From: JASJBU01 sp963790775
GTDB lineage: Bacteria; Pseudomonadota; Gammaproteobacteria; Chromatiales; Chromatiaceae
Reading direction: 5' to 3'
NCBI GenBank assembly: GCA_963790775.1
Contig: CAWBPR010000006.1
Span: 62,001 to 126,000, forward strand
Length of the DNA stretch: 64,000 bases
In this document: piece after piece, positions 44,089-54,611 of the stretch
Layout: each line of letters starts with the position of its first letter
Numbering within the stretch: the stretch's first letter is position 1
Program-made: the position numbers and the translations under genes
Notes under the pieces: generated by a model
What the model was told of the DNA's origin: nothing
The model's database searches: none
What the model saw: only the letters and a program-made list of their open reading frames with translations

Positions 44089-47000
44089 TCAATATTGCCG
44101 GTCGAGCCGCTTGAATATTTGAATTCCTTTACCGACATCGGTGTTGGTAAGGATGCTGGGGGGCTGAATAATGCCTTCTTTTGATCGTTTGCCACCGGGG
44201 ATTAAATAGATGTCGTTATCTGGATCGTCATCATTGGTGTTAATCCCTTTCATGTCGTCCGCATCGAATACTCCATCACCGTTCAAATCAAACACCGGGA
44301 TATCCATGGCGCTGCCATCAGCCGCATCCAGTTCCATCAACCAGCTTTCACCGCCATCGGAACAGGAATGGTTAGATGGAACAAGGGTAACGAAAATGAT
44401 ACGTCCTGCACGCAATACAGCGGTGCTGACCTGTTTCTCGCCAAGTTCCGGCAGGTCCAGGTACCAGCCCATTTTTCCTGTATTTTCGTCCCAATGCCAA
44501 ACGCTTATGTTATTGTCTGATAGGAAACGGACCTCGTAATCCTGCAATACTTCGCCTGTCGTCGTGGCGGCATTGGCGACACAGATTTTATCCACGGTGC
44601 CGGTGGTTACACATTGCTGAAGTAGATTGCCATCTGCAACGCTAATATCCGGGGTTGAGGGAACAGTCCCTAAAGTAGCTGTGTTATACACATCCCATAG
44701 ATCCCAAATTGCATAAAAGCGTTGTACATTCGGATCGTTGACATCGGCGACATTATCGCCATTCTCGAAATATTTGCCTGTGCCGAAGTAGACTATTACG
44801 CCCGGAAGTCCCGTCGGGTGTAAACCTACTTCCGGGCGCGCCGTGATGGGTTGGGCGTGTCCGGTGTAGTCAGCCGGGGCGGTAAACAGCGGATTGCCGC
44901 TAAAGGCTACTTGCCATGTGTTGCCTGTGTCAGGTATAAATTTCCACATGTTTCCTTTGAGGTCTCCGGCATAGATGACATCAATCTTATCGTCACCATC
45001 CAGATCGACAGGGGATGCGGTGGAAAGGCCGTTGTTTCCTGCGTTGCCTACGGTGATTGCTGAGATGAGTGTGCCATATTGCAGGTCAACTACATACAGT
45101 ACCGCATGTCCTGAAGTGCCGGCATAGCCATTGCCAAAGATCCCAACCCAGTCACCATTATGATTTTTGACGATAGCTGGGCGTGCGAATGTGTAACCGA
45201 GTTCACTGAAGTCAAACTCATCGACATCGGTAGGCTGTCTCTGGTGTGATCTCCCATAGAACGGTTTGACTGGCGCTGGCTTCGGAAAAGTCTGCCGGAT
45301 CTGTGACGTCCAGGGCATAGATGCTCTGCCCGCCGGCGTTCAATCCTCCCAGCAAGACGGTGTGCCAATGGTCATCACTGAATACCGCATCACCCACAGA
45401 AGGAGAGCCGTCGACAAAATATCGATGTGAATAATCCAGTGATGTCAGTTTGGATAGATTACCGAATACACCATAGGGAACATAGGCAAGCTTCTCAAGC
45501 CCGTTGCTGACATCGAAACCATGCAACATGCCATCGTTACCGCCTACATACAGCATGTTGGTTCTGCCGCTACTGGAATTCAGCGCCTTGATCCTGGTCT
45601 TGAACTCGGAATAGGTCTCGACGGATGCAGCCTCTAGATTATCGGGGTATAAATAATTCGGTTCTCCAACATAGACGGGGGAGGAGTTTACGATATCCCC
45701 AAGTACCCGACTACGGTTTCTGAAGCTGCCGCCATTCTGCAGTTCCAATAAGCGGTCACCTCTAAGGTAGTTGAGGCGATCCTCGCCGTTGGTGTCCGGA
45801 TTTCCTGAGTCCGGGTCAAGATTGAGACTGTCAATGTGATCTGTGTTCAATTGTGTATCTGTATTAAATTCTCCCCAGTCGAATCCTATGCCGTCATCCG
45901 TCGTGTCAGTTTTATTAGGGTTATAGGTAATAATGTTCCTGCCGGTTACCGTTAGGGTGTCGCCGGCATCACCTGAACCACTCGTTCCCCAGGAATCGTG
46001 GAGGGTTAGATCTCCGGTAGTAATGTCTACTGCATATTTCAGGAGCTTGCCGGACCAGTCTAAACTGCTGAACTGTGCCTGAAAGATGTAAGAACCAATA
46101 TCAGCTCTTTGCGAGTTGGCCGCTGTGGATGAGGAAGAGGCTTGCTGTTCGGAAATGCTAAGAAAGACATTCGCTAGAGAACTGGCAAGCTGAGCCGGGT
46201 TGGTGGAGAAGAAATAGGTGTCAGGTATGCCGTCACTGTCAGCATCCCATTCATAATCCTGATCAAGGATATCGTTGGGGGCGGCGGCGCCGTCGGGGCG
46301 GTTAAGGGGATTGATTTCTTCTTCAAATCCACCCCATTTGGCGGCGTACCATAAGGGATCCTGCAGGAGTCCCGCACTTCCTGTACCTATGTCATAGGTG
46401 GCGGATGTGGCGGCATCTGCAAGGTTGCAGCCAGCGGCACAGTCAGTGATGCCTGTGGCGTCATCGTCATAGGTAAAACCTTCGATGCCGGAATGGACGT
46501 GAAAGCCATCCTGGTCGGTTCCGGAGATGACATAACCGAAACCCATGTCATAGCCGGTGGATTCGCCAAAAACCAGTGTGGTGACTGTGATCTGGTCTGC
46601 TGTGACTGCATAACTCAGGATGCCGGCCATATCCTGGTCATAGTCGCCGCCCTGCTCGCTGTCCTCCCAGTTGACATAGAATTTTCCAGTGGCGTGCCGT
46701 CATTAGCTACAGTATGGGGTTGTACCACTTTGAAATCGACGATGGCGCAGTTGCCCGAAATGTCGGCATTGCGGCAGGCGGGGAGTATCGTCACAGTACT
46801 GCCTCCACCTCCGGCAGCGGGGACGGGGACCTCAATTTTTGGAATTGCGGGTGAAAGGGTGACGCCATAGGTCTTAACGGTAACTTCAGCCTCATTGGTA
46901 TTGATATCACTCAGGTCGTCACGAATAGAGGTAGTGCGGGCATAGTTGGCGAGGCCGGCAATGGCATAACTGCCTTCCAGCCTCGGCGCCTCCGGGCACA

Positions 47001-48611
47001 GCCCGATTGCATCGGATAAACCAGTCAAAGTCTTTGCGGTGCACAGGCCATCGGTTGTGGTTGTGCTGGTTCCCTCGCCAATAAAATAGTCATTCCCGTT
47101 GATCAGTTCACCTGCTCCAACTGCGTCGATATAGGTATCGAGACTTGTAAAGCCGTCCAGATCGGCAGTTCCCGAAAACTCATCATCGTAGGAGTTGACG
47201 CTGGCGTTGAACTGAATGATATTGATCGGTGCGCAGTAGTTGAGATCGGATAACTTATCTTCCCAGTCGCTGGAAATGAAGTTATTGATGAAACTGCTGT
47301 CATCTGATGTGAAGGATGCATTGGCAGACGCCCCGGCAAAATAGCGCAGGCTCTCCAGATAGATTTCCGACTGAGGATTACCCCAGTTGGTGCAGCTACC
47401 GTTGTTAAAGCTGTTCAAGCCCCAGTCGCAGTTGTCGGTATCGTTGTAGGTGCCCGGGTTATGGTCATAGCCACTGACGCGCAGGGCGTCCAAATTCTTG
47501 ATGATATTGCCGGTTATAGGTGCGGTTTTAAAGGTGCCATGGGAGGTGGTATTAATCTCGTCGATGATGGCGGAGACGTTTTTACGCAATACGCCGCCGG
47601 ATTTATTGTGTTGGAAACTGCCGGTCATGAGACCGAACATGATCTGGGAGTCGTCACCATACTCCTGCAGCAGGCCTACGGGTTTGAGGTTTCCATCAGG
47701 GGGATAGGCTTTACAGTTTTCCTTTCCTACCAAAGCCGAATCACAAGCTAGCACTCTGACAACGTAGTCGCCGTCGCCGAGTCGATCATCGGTCCAATTG
47801 GGGTTATTAGGATCTGCATCCAATCCAGTTATGGTGGAGTCATTGCCGTTATTCGTGCCTCCAGACACAGTGCTTACGAGTTCACTGTGACCATTCCAGT
47901 GGCACTGATAGCGTTCATTGGCCGCCCACAGGGCAAAATTGCCCTCCGCGACGCGGATCAATGGAGGATCAGTGATGTCTTCCGATTCGCCGTCATGCTG
48001 CATAGGTGGTGCTGCACAGGGTGATATCTGACACGTTCCAGGGTGTGAGTTTTATCATCTCATGCAGCTGCGACGGGGGAGTAATGTTTGGCGAAACTGT
48101 GGGCATCGCCGGGCAGATAGCTGCGTTCCAGTACAGTGCTGGTGGACGAGTCGGTTGAGCGGGTGCCGCCATAGAGAATCTTTTTTACGCTGTCCATGCG
48201 CGTCATACTGGCCCAGTTCAGGAAGTTGCCGCTCCAGTCGCTGGCGCCGGCACAGTATTTATCGTCGGTAATGCTGTCAGGCTCAAAACGATCATCGGTG
48301 GTGTCGTAGACATAGCACTTGTAACTGTCGAAGTAACCATAATAATCGATGTCATGATTGTAAGTCGTATCGATTACTCCGTCGCTATTGATGTCCGACC
48401 AGTCGTCGTAGGCCTTATAAAAGAGCTGATGATCATTGGATAGGTTGAGCATCACCAAAGGATCGGCGGATGTGACAAGGAACAGCGGGGATTGTGAGAG
48501 TGAAGTTGGCGAAACACCATAGGTGCTTGATGCAGCCAGAAATAGGGTGAATCCACACAACAGAGTGCGCCCTGTTATTTGGAAATTAAATGGCTGATGT
48601 AATCGGTTCAT
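44089..48611 (-). pseudogene. pilY1: PilY1-like pilus tip/biogenesis protein, four frameshifts
   Basis: Read across the breaks, this is one gene of about 1500 codons. The N-terminal signal peptide and DWSDINSDGVIDTTYNHDIDYYGYF segment, the middle vWA-like part and the C-terminal beta-propeller (YVGGNDGMLHGFD, LDGDDKIDVIYAGDLKGNMWKF, DLNGDGVFDADD Ca-binding loop) match PilY1, which sits at the pilus tip and promotes assembly and adhesion. Frames break near 48064, about 48010, 46682-46685 (AAAA where AAAAA restores EKFYVNWEDSE) and near 45235. No in-frame stops occur between the breaks. It may be truly inactive or a victim of sequencing error. Confidence 0.85.
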
Positions 48612-48702
48612 TATTCACCTCTCACCACTCAAAATTGCGGTAAGTTGAAATTGTCTGTTTAATGATGCAGTGAAAATCTTCAACTCTGCAGCATGTAGGA
48701 AA

Positions 48703-49239
48703 CTAACGATAAATAGTGCTTTGCAGGATTGCCTCTGAATTGACTGATATTCCATTCGCGCGACTGGTGGCGCGGTAGGTGCGAATTTTTGGCGGCACCT
48801 CTGGAAATCCTTTTACCAGACTGCTTTGCCCCATATAAAATTCGGGCAGTCTCTCAATGTAGTAATCTGGGCTGGTCGCTGATTCCCCTTGCACGGATGC
48901 ATCCGCTTTACGCGTGTGTGTGCCTGATATGGGGTCAAGTGCCCGGTCGCCCTCATACAGACCTTCGGCACTATTGCCGCTGTCTGCCCAATCTGAATCA
49001 TTGATCGCATTGAATAACACTGGATCGGTAATAATATTTTCAGCTATCCGCAGGATTGCCTCTGATACTTCGAACCCGATTTGCTGATCACGAAAATTAC
49101 CGGCCATGCGTTCTTCCATCGCGGTCTGTTGTGCGCCATTGATGCCGAGAATCGTCAACACGATCAACATGACCAAAACGACGACCAGTACGGCTCCTGA
49201 CTGGGAGCGGTGGTAGGTTGAGGCTGAAGGGTGCTTCAT
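48703..49239 (-). CDS. pilX: Minor pilin assembly protein PilX
   Basis: A 178-residue protein with the PilX-type N-terminus QSGAVLVVVLVMLIVLTILGI, which lacks the classical GFTLIE but anchors the inner membrane helix, and the family segment AMEERMAGNFRDQQIGFEVSEA. PilX, with PilV, PilW and PilE, forms the priming complex for pilus assembly. It overlaps the pilW stop by 4 bp and precedes pilY1 by 91 bp. The gene is intact. Confidence 0.88.
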   Translation of the reverse strand: MKHPSASTYHRSQSGAVLVVVLVMLIVLTILGINGAQQTAMEERMAGNFRDQQIGFEVSEAILRIAENIITDPVLFNAINDSDWADSGNSAEGLYEGDRALDPISGTHTRKADASVQGESATSPDYYIERLPEFYMGQSSLVKGFPEVPPKIRTYRATSRANGISVNSEAILQSTIYR

Positions 49240-50283
49240 AACGTGCGGTTCCTTAAGCTGAATAGTCCGGAAAATTCCTTTCTTAGCCTGCGATCAGCCG
49301 GTGTGCTGTTGACCCCCATAAAGGTAAAGTCGGTTGTTTGCGTAAGCGCATCTTCGACACTGTCGACCAGCAAAGAGACTCTGATGCTGACCACATCGCT
49401 CCATGCGTTTGCTGTGGTGACTTGAGCTGCATTCATATAGATGTCAGTGGCGTTGTCATCATTGACTCGGTCAAGCCCGTATAATACTTGCAGTCTGGAA
49501 ACGCCCTCGACGATCTCTTCAACATTCCCATCAATATCTCGCATGTAGAGTGAAAAGATATCGTCACCGGCTTCATTGTTACGGGTTGTATCCTTAACAA
49601 AAAAGGCATGAATATAGGGTTTGAGCACATAGGCATCTTCACCATAAGGCGTGGATAATTGATCAGAGGTATTGCAGGCATCTCCGCTGGCGCAATTTAA
49701 TGCCAGCTCGATTGGTGTGCCATCATCTGTCGCAGCGTATCAGATCCGCCGCGGCACAATTCGTGATGATAACCAGGTCTCCTTCGGAAAAGTTAGAGAA
49801 TCCTGAGGATACTTGGATATCGTCGCTCATAGCGGTTTCAACACCCACCAATCCGGCGCCTTCGTCACCACTGCCACGCAGAATCAATACATCACTGCCT
49901 GCTGCTGCGTCATAATCGTTTGTGGCTCCCACATTATTCAAGCCGCTTGCTGCGGTTTCTTCTGTTATGGTGGAAAGATTCCATTCAGGTTTAGTGTTGT
50001 CCAAGATGGCGATCACCTTCGGTGAAACAATATCCGGACCCATGCAGCCAAAATAACCCGCGCCATGTATGGATTTGCCGATACGGTGAAGTGCGAAACG
50101 ACCGGTTTGCTGAATGTGCCCCATGCCTTCCTGAAGGTTGATGGTGACCCTGTTGGCGACAAAAATATTTCCTACACCCAATATCAGGACAAGGCCCAGG
50201 GCCATGGCCACCATGAGTTCAACCAGAGAAAGCCCTTGTTGTCTATGGAGCTTATTCCTGGTGATCATATGTAGTCTGCTCAT
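49236..50283 (-). pseudogene. pilW: Minor pilin PilW, frameshifted
   Basis: From ATG 50283 (MSRLHMITRNK), which overlaps the pilV stop as ATGA, the protein shows a prepilin leader QQG cut before LSLVELMVAMALGLVLILG, then a globular domain with GYFGCMGPDI. The frame breaks near 49740 at AADL: dropping one base gives YAATDDGTPIELALNCASGD and reading continues to the end at 49236, including DDIFSLYMRDIDG. A single shift in a 1-kb gene otherwise free of stops. Error or decay cannot be told apart from sequence alone. Confidence 0.85.
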
Positions 50284-50756
50284 AACTGTGTTGTTAACTG
50301 AAATTGGGTGAGATTGCATTGACCTGCAGCGTCCGTGGCATCACCAATCCTTGCGTCGTCCCAACAGACGATAATGGTTGCCGCTCCCGCATTGGTGACA
50401 GCAATCGAACCGTCGCCACTGGGCAGTTGAGAGAGGGAATTGACCCACTCTCTTTGATCTGACAGTGCCATATTGCTCGTGCTGCAGGACGCGTAGCAGG
50501 TTTGTGTGGGGGTGGCGTCATCGAAGTCCCGCGCATAGCTGCCTGCCAGTGCGGCAGTTTTATTAGCGCGCATCCGATCCATGATGTCGTAAGCCAGGAT
50601 TACGGCCTGAGAGCGGAGATAGGCGCTGTGGTTATTTTTTAGAGCCGTTGCCTGAAGCCCCGCCATGCCTAACAACCCTATCAGAAGAATAAGGAAAGCT
50701 ATTAGTACCTCGACGAGTCCGAAGCCAGCCATCTGCTTTCGATTTGTCACCACCAT
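50280..50756 (-). CDS. pilV: Minor pilin PilV
   Basis: A 158-residue minor pilin: a leader KQMAG cut before FGLVEVLIAFLILLIGLLGM, the family helix AGLQATALKNNHSAYLRSQA and ILAYDIMDRMRANKTAAL, and conserved cysteines TCYASC and CNLTQF. It is the first gene of the minus-strand pilin operon and is intact. It overlaps pilW by 4 bp. Confidence 0.9.
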   Translation of the reverse strand: MVVTNRKQMAGFGLVEVLIAFLILLIGLLGMAGLQATALKNNHSAYLRSQAVILAYDIMDRMRANKTAALAGSYARDFDDATPTQTCYASCSTSNMALSDQREWVNSLSQLPSGDGSIAVTNAGAATIIVCWDDARIGDATDAAGQCNLTQFQLTTQL

Positions 50757-51032
50757 TTATCCTCTGTCTAGTGAGTGTCACATTGTATGTCCGGGTTACC
50801 TACTTGGTCCCGTCTTTATCCCCCGCTCACAAGTCTAGCGGCAGGCAAAATCCAAGAGCGGCGGTATGTTCATTTCGCGTTACATGATATGTGTAGATAC
50901 CGACTATTCAAACGGAGATGAACAGTAATCAGCTCAATTAAATATTTCATTTCCATTGGTCGGATGTTAGCTGCAAATTGCTATCTGTAACCTGTCTGAC
51001 CGATTAACTGTTATGCTTTGCCGATAAACGGT

Positions 51033-51065
51033 ATCAGGCTAATGTTAGTAAACCTGATTGTTTTT
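51033..51065 (+). terminator. Orphan intrinsic terminator-like hairpin
   Basis: ATCAGG (51033-51038) and CCTGAT (51053-51058) form the stem, with an inner CTAA/TTAG pairing, followed by TGTTTTT. No + strand gene ends here, so it may close a small untranslated RNA started within the preceding 200 bp, or be chance. Confidence 0.35.
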
Positions 51066-51268
51066 CTGGTTATTTGGCGAATTCGATAGCAATCTTAGTG
51101 TGCTGCTTATTATATTTTTCGAGTATTCGCGCCGGTGTGTCTACATTATTATCAGCTATGCTCTTGATCGTTAGATTTGTCTAAGTCGCTGTTTGAGGGC
51201 TGATGAGAGGAGGTATTGCTCCCCGGCGCACTCGATGTTGACGGCATCTCAAGATAAAATGCTTGAGA

Positions 51269-51298
51269 TTGATAGCTACCGTTTATCAGAAATATTAT
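51269..51298 (+). promoter_or_regulatory. Putative sigma-70 promoter of fimT
   Basis: TTGATA (51269-51274) and TATTAT (51293-51298) are separated by 18 bp, both close to consensus. A transcript would start near 51305, just upstream of the fimT start codons. Confidence 0.5.
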
Positions 51299-51354
51299 AC
51301 GCTTCATCTGATCGTTGAATGTACCCATATGTCATTGTTCTAGTATTTACAATT

Positions 51355-51897
51355 ATGATGAAAGTAGAGACAGGATTTACACTTGTTGAATTGATGGTCA
51401 CCCTGATTGTGTCATCCATTCTGTTGGCGGTTGGGGTGCCCAGTTTTGTCGGTATGATACGCAATAACAGAACTGCGACTATGGCTAACGAAATGGTGGC
51501 AACCCTTAATCTGGCAAGAAGCGAAGCGGTAAAACGTGGACTGCAAGTCACTGTAAGGCCAACAGGGGCTCAGTGGGAAGGTGGTTGGAGCATCTTTACT
51601 GATATCAATCGTAATGGAGCCTTCAATGATAATGCTGATGGCGTACTTTGCGAAACAGGAGAAGACTGTGAATTGCGCAGATACGAGGCGTTGGCTAATG
51701 GTTTCACCCTCAGAACAGGCGCTAATTTTGCAAATTGGGTAGCCTACTTGCCTACAGGAAGAAGCCAATCTGGTGGTTTACCGAATGATACCTTTCGACT
51801 CTGTGCAGATGATCAGGTTACGGCGGAAGGGCGTAGTATTATAGTAAGCGTGGGTGGAAGAATAAGACTAGAGAAAGGTGTGACAGAATGTCCATGA
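51355..51897 (+). CDS. fimT: GspH/FimT family pseudopilin
   Basis: A 180-residue prepilin with leader MMKVETG cut before FTLVELMVTLIVSSILLAVG, followed by the FimT pattern NNRTATMANEMVATLNLARSEAVKR and a beta-rich domain with LCETGEDCELRRYE. The start at ATG 51355 gives a short leader; an upstream ATG at 51319 would add a 12-residue hydrophobic stretch. FimT-type pseudopilins help pilus assembly or DNA uptake. It is divergent from the minor pilin operon and convergent with ispH. Confidence 0.87.
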   Translation: MMKVETGFTLVELMVTLIVSSILLAVGVPSFVGMIRNNRTATMANEMVATLNLARSEAVKRGLQVTVRPTGAQWEGGWSIFTDINRNGAFNDNADGVLCETGEDCELRRYEALANGFTLRTGANFANWVAYLPTGRSQSGGLPNDTFRLCADDQVTAEGRSIIVSVGGRIRLEKGVTECP

Positions 51898-51936
51898 GCC
51901 CGCTTTTTCCAGCAACTAAGCCTATGTATGGCTGGA

Positions 51937-52878
51937 TTATTTTTGCAGACTTTTCGGCAATGAAAAGGTGATTTTTTCCTCTCGTCCATCCAGTTCTTTA
52001 ACGGTTTTTGCACCGGTAGCCTTTAGTTTTTTGATTACCTCTTCTACCAAAACTTCTGGCGCTGAGGCGCCTGCAGTAACCCCAATCTGAAATTTGTCTG
52101 CGATCCAGCCTGGGTCTATGTCATTGGCGCCATCGATCAAATAGGCGGGCGTCCCATGTTTTTCGGCGATTTCGCGCAGTCTATTTGAATTCGAACTGTT
52201 TGGGGAACCCACCACAAGCACCAGGTCACACTGTTTGGCGAGTTCCTTAACAGCATCCTGTCTGTTTTGTGTTGCATAGCAGATGTCGTTTTTCTTGGGG
52301 CCGGAAATGTGAGGATAGTGTTTCTGAAGCGCTTGTATGACCTGTTGGGTGTCATCCATCGAAAGGGTCGTTTGGGTCACAAAGGCGATTTTCTCAGGGT
52401 GGCTGATCCGCAGTTTTTCAACATCCTCAACTGTCTCTATCAAGTGTATCTGTGAATTTTTGTTTTCCTTCCTGCATTGTCCCATGGTGCCTTCTACCTC
52501 TGGGTGTCCCCTATGTCCGATCAAGACAACGTGGTAACCATCACGGCAGTAGCGGGCAACCTCGAGATGGACTTTTGTCACCAGGGGGCAGGTGGCGTCA
52601 AATACCCTTAGGTTGCGGTTTTCCGCTTCTTGTCGCACAGTTTGGGAAACACCATGGGCACTGAAGATGACTGTGTTGTTATCCGGGATGTCAGACAGGT
52701 CATCGACAAAGATAGCGCCCCGTTCTCGCAGACTTTCCACCACGAATCTATTATGTACGACCTCATGCCGGACATAGATTGGCGCACCGAGCATTTGCAG
52801 GGCGCGTTCGACGATTTCAATGGCACGATCCACACCTGCACAGAATCCTCTGGGGTTCGCAAGTAAAATGTTCTGCAT
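51937..52878 (-). CDS. ispH: 4-hydroxy-3-methylbut-2-enyl diphosphate reductase
   Basis: IspH makes isopentenyl and dimethylallyl diphosphate in the last step of the MEP pathway, using a [4Fe-4S] cluster. The three cluster cysteines are Cys13 (NPRGFCAGVDRAI), Cys97 (FDATCPLV) and Cys200 (NDICYATQNRQ). The 313-residue length is normal. It lies 5 bp after fkpB, the usual gammaproteobacterial arrangement. Confidence 0.97.
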   Translation of the reverse strand: MQNILLANPRGFCAGVDRAIEIVERALQMLGAPIYVRHEVVHNRFVVESLRERGAIFVDDLSDIPDNNTVIFSAHGVSQTVRQEAENRNLRVFDATCPLVTKVHLEVARYCRDGYHVVLIGHRGHPEVEGTMGQCRKENKNSQIHLIETVEDVEKLRISHPEKIAFVTQTTLSMDDTQQVIQALQKHYPHISGPKKNDICYATQNRQDAVKELAKQCDLVLVVGSPNSSNSNRLREIAEKHGTPAYLIDGANDIDPGWIADKFQIGVTAGASAPEVLVEEVIKKLKATGAKTVKELDGREEKITFSLPKSLQK

Positions 52879-52883
52879 TGGTA

Positions 52884-53354
52884 TCAGTATCCCCGTTGAT
52901 CTGGTTTGGTTTGAGTGTCCACCTGGAGAATTTTGACCCGGAATGTAATGAGATGGCCCGAAAGTGGGTGATTAAAGTCCATTAAGACATCTTTCTCATT
53001 TATTTCCAGCACCTGACCCGCCACTTCATCCCCTCCGGGCGTGGAGAAGGCAATGACCTGCCCAGATGCGATCTCCATTTCATCAGGAAATTCACTTCTC
53101 GGCATGCGCTGGATTTTCTCATCGGTGCTTGGTCCGAAGGCATCATCCCCGGCAAGAATGATCTGCGCATCGGCTCCGCAGGCTAAGCCAAGCAACGAAT
53201 CTTCCAGTGCTTCCACCATCGTACCGTCACCCAGATTAAAAGAGAGAGGGGTATCATCAAAAGTGGATACCACCTCGGTTCCATCCGCTAGCGTTAATGA
53301 GTAGTGCAGTATTACCCGGCACTCAGGAGTGATGATGCGGTGTTCTTCTTGCAT
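52884..53354 (-). CDS. fkpB: FKBP-type peptidyl-prolyl isomerase FkpB (SlpA)
   Basis: A 156-residue cytoplasmic FKBP with an IF (insert-in-flap) domain of the SlyD/SlpA type: LHYSLTLADGTEVVSTFDDTPLSF..., FNLGDGTMVEALEDSLLGL in the FKBP core, and the PDEMEIASGQVIAFSTPGG insert. It helps folding of cytoplasmic proteins. It is directly upstream of ispH and 3 bp after the Rossmann gene, so all three are probably one transcript. Confidence 0.92.
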   Translation of the reverse strand: MQEEHRIITPECRVILHYSLTLADGTEVVSTFDDTPLSFNLGDGTMVEALEDSLLGLACGADAQIILAGDDAFGPSTDEKIQRMPRSEFPDEMEIASGQVIAFSTPGGDEVAGQVLEINEKDVLMDFNHPLSGHLITFRVKILQVDTQTKPDQRGY

Positions 53355-53357
53355 GCC

Positions 53358-54125
53358 TCAGGATGCTGCCTGTTCTGTCTGAAGTTGACGCATGAGCGGT
53401 ACGGAAAGATGGAACTGCTCTGCATGCTGCAGCGCGCGATTCAACCGAGCTGGCGCACTGCGTCCCATGCACTTGTGTTCAGGGTCACCATCAAAAGCTT
53501 TCAACATACCCTGAATCAGAGATTCTGCATCAAGGGTGCTGTCGGTCAGCGCTGCCTGTATCGCGATGACTTCGTGGGCAATGTTGTGGGCGAACGCCTG
53601 ATGATCACGCCAAAGTTCTTCGACTGTACCCCCGGTTCGCAACCCCGCAATATTACTTGTCAGTATGTAAACATTTTTCAAAACCAGTTCGAATAGCAGT
53701 TCAATACTGGAAGTCAGCACTCTAGTGGGGATGTTGAGGGTGGCCAATGCCTTGCTGAGCAGTTCAGACTTTGGACCGTAAATTGGTGATGGAATGATGA
53801 TTTTTACCTCCATGCCCGGCTTCTTTTCAAACCAGACAGAGATAACGGTCGGGTCATCAATGCCCTGCAGATCCTTTGGCAACAGCTCATTCTGCAGAAG
53901 ACATAGCTTGTTCCGCCACGTGATGGGGTTCTGATTCAATACAGATTGCAGATCGTTCTCACCGACTGCAATGAGAACCATTTCCGGCTCCGGCAGGTGT
54001 TGGTGAGTTTCGTTTAAATTCGCATTACGTGTTATGGGGTATACAGGAAACCCTGCGCGGAGAAATCCGCGTGCAAATACGCCTCCCATTTCTCCAGTTC
54101 CAATCAGAATTATCGGTTTATTCAT
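53358..54125 (-). CDS. Rossmann-fold NAD(P)-binding protein of unknown function
   Basis: A 255-residue protein starting NKPIILIGTGEMGGVFARG, with GxGxxG at 9-14, resembling the N-terminal half of ketopantoate or prephenate-type dehydrogenases. Its C-terminal part is helical (LLFELVLKNVYILTSNIAGLRTGGTVEELW). No catalytic motif of ApbA/PanE is obvious. It heads the fkpB-ispH group. The substrate is unknown. Confidence 0.7.
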   Translation of the reverse strand: MNKPIILIGTGEMGGVFARGFLRAGFPVYPITRNANLNETHQHLPEPEMVLIAVGENDLQSVLNQNPITWRNKLCLLQNELLPKDLQGIDDPTVISVWFEKKPGMEVKIIIPSPIYGPKSELLSKALATLNIPTRVLTSSIELLFELVLKNVYILTSNIAGLRTGGTVEELWRDHQAFAHNIAHEVIAIQAALTDSTLDAESLIQGMLKAFDGDPEHKCMGRSAPARLNRALQHAEQFHLSVPLMRQLQTEQAAS

Positions 54126-54175
54126 CGGTTTAGGTTAGACGGGTTGCTGTTCAAGAATCGAATAAGAATAAGGCA

Positions 54176-54204
54176 TTTGCAAATATCAGATAAAGGTCTA
54201 TCAT
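54176..54204 (+). promoter_or_regulatory. Putative promoter of a small gene
   Basis: TTTGCA (54176-54181) and TATCAT (54199-54204) are 17 bp apart, 36 bp before the 67-residue reading frame at 54240. The -10 matches the consensus at 5 of 6 positions, the -35 at 4. Confidence 0.4.
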
Positions 54205-54239
54205 GACTCTAAGATAAAGGATTAATATAGGAATGTAAT

Positions 54240-54443
54240 ATGCTGATTATTAATGATAATCACGTAACCAGTTCACTCCCTGTCTATGAAGTTCAGGAAG
54301 TCAGTGTAAAAGAGGCGTTGGCGCTGCTTAAATCCGTTCAGGGAAACGATTCAGATCCACTTATCAAACATGTCGATAGCAGTCTATTTTCAGCCAGGGA
54401 AACTCATTCTGCGCTGCAAGGCTTCAATAGCCCATCTTCCTAA
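54240..54443 (+). CDS. Small hypothetical protein
   Basis: A 67-residue frame (MLIINDNHVTSSLPVYEVQE...) with AGGA 8 bases before the ATG and a promoter-like sequence upstream, both supporting expression. It is polar, without membrane segments or cysteines. I recognise no family, and chance cannot be excluded at this size. Confidence 0.45.
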   Translation: MLIINDNHVTSSLPVYEVQEVSVKEALALLKSVQGNDSDPLIKHVDSSLFSARETHSALQGFNSPSS

Positions 54444-54525
54444 ACACAACGAGTCAGGATAACCCCGTAAGTAAGAGAGCAGAATGGTGCAGCCTAGCTC
54501 GTACCATTTATATATCTTGCTCTGT

Positions 54526-54560
54526 CCTGTTTAAACAGGCCTCCCTGAAGAGGCTTTGTG
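54526..54560. terminator. Palindrome and hairpin between convergent small genes
   Basis: CCTGTTTAAACAGG (54526-54539) is a perfect 14-bp palindrome, directly followed by an AGGCCTC/GAGGCTT stem (54537-54555) ending in TTTG. It lies between the convergent small genes at 54240 and 54612 and could terminate either. Confidence 0.35.
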
Positions 54561-54611
54561 CGATATCTCGCAATTCACTGTCTTGCTAAGGTTGTATCTT
54601 TCCCTGGAATG

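Larger units (their letters stand above)
50757..51354. other. Divergent intergenic region between pilV and fimT
   Basis: About 600 bp without a supported gene. It contains an intrinsic terminator-like hairpin on the + strand with no + strand gene before it (51033-51065) and a promoter for fimT (51269-51298). The region is AT-rich. The pilV promoter must lie in its first third, but I cannot assign one; no sigma-54 element with correct spacing was found. Confidence 0.4.

Noticed and set aside
51069..51088. A sigma-54 promoter before fimT (TTGGC...GC)
   Set aside because: The spacing between the GG and GC elements is one base too long for the -24/-12 consensus.
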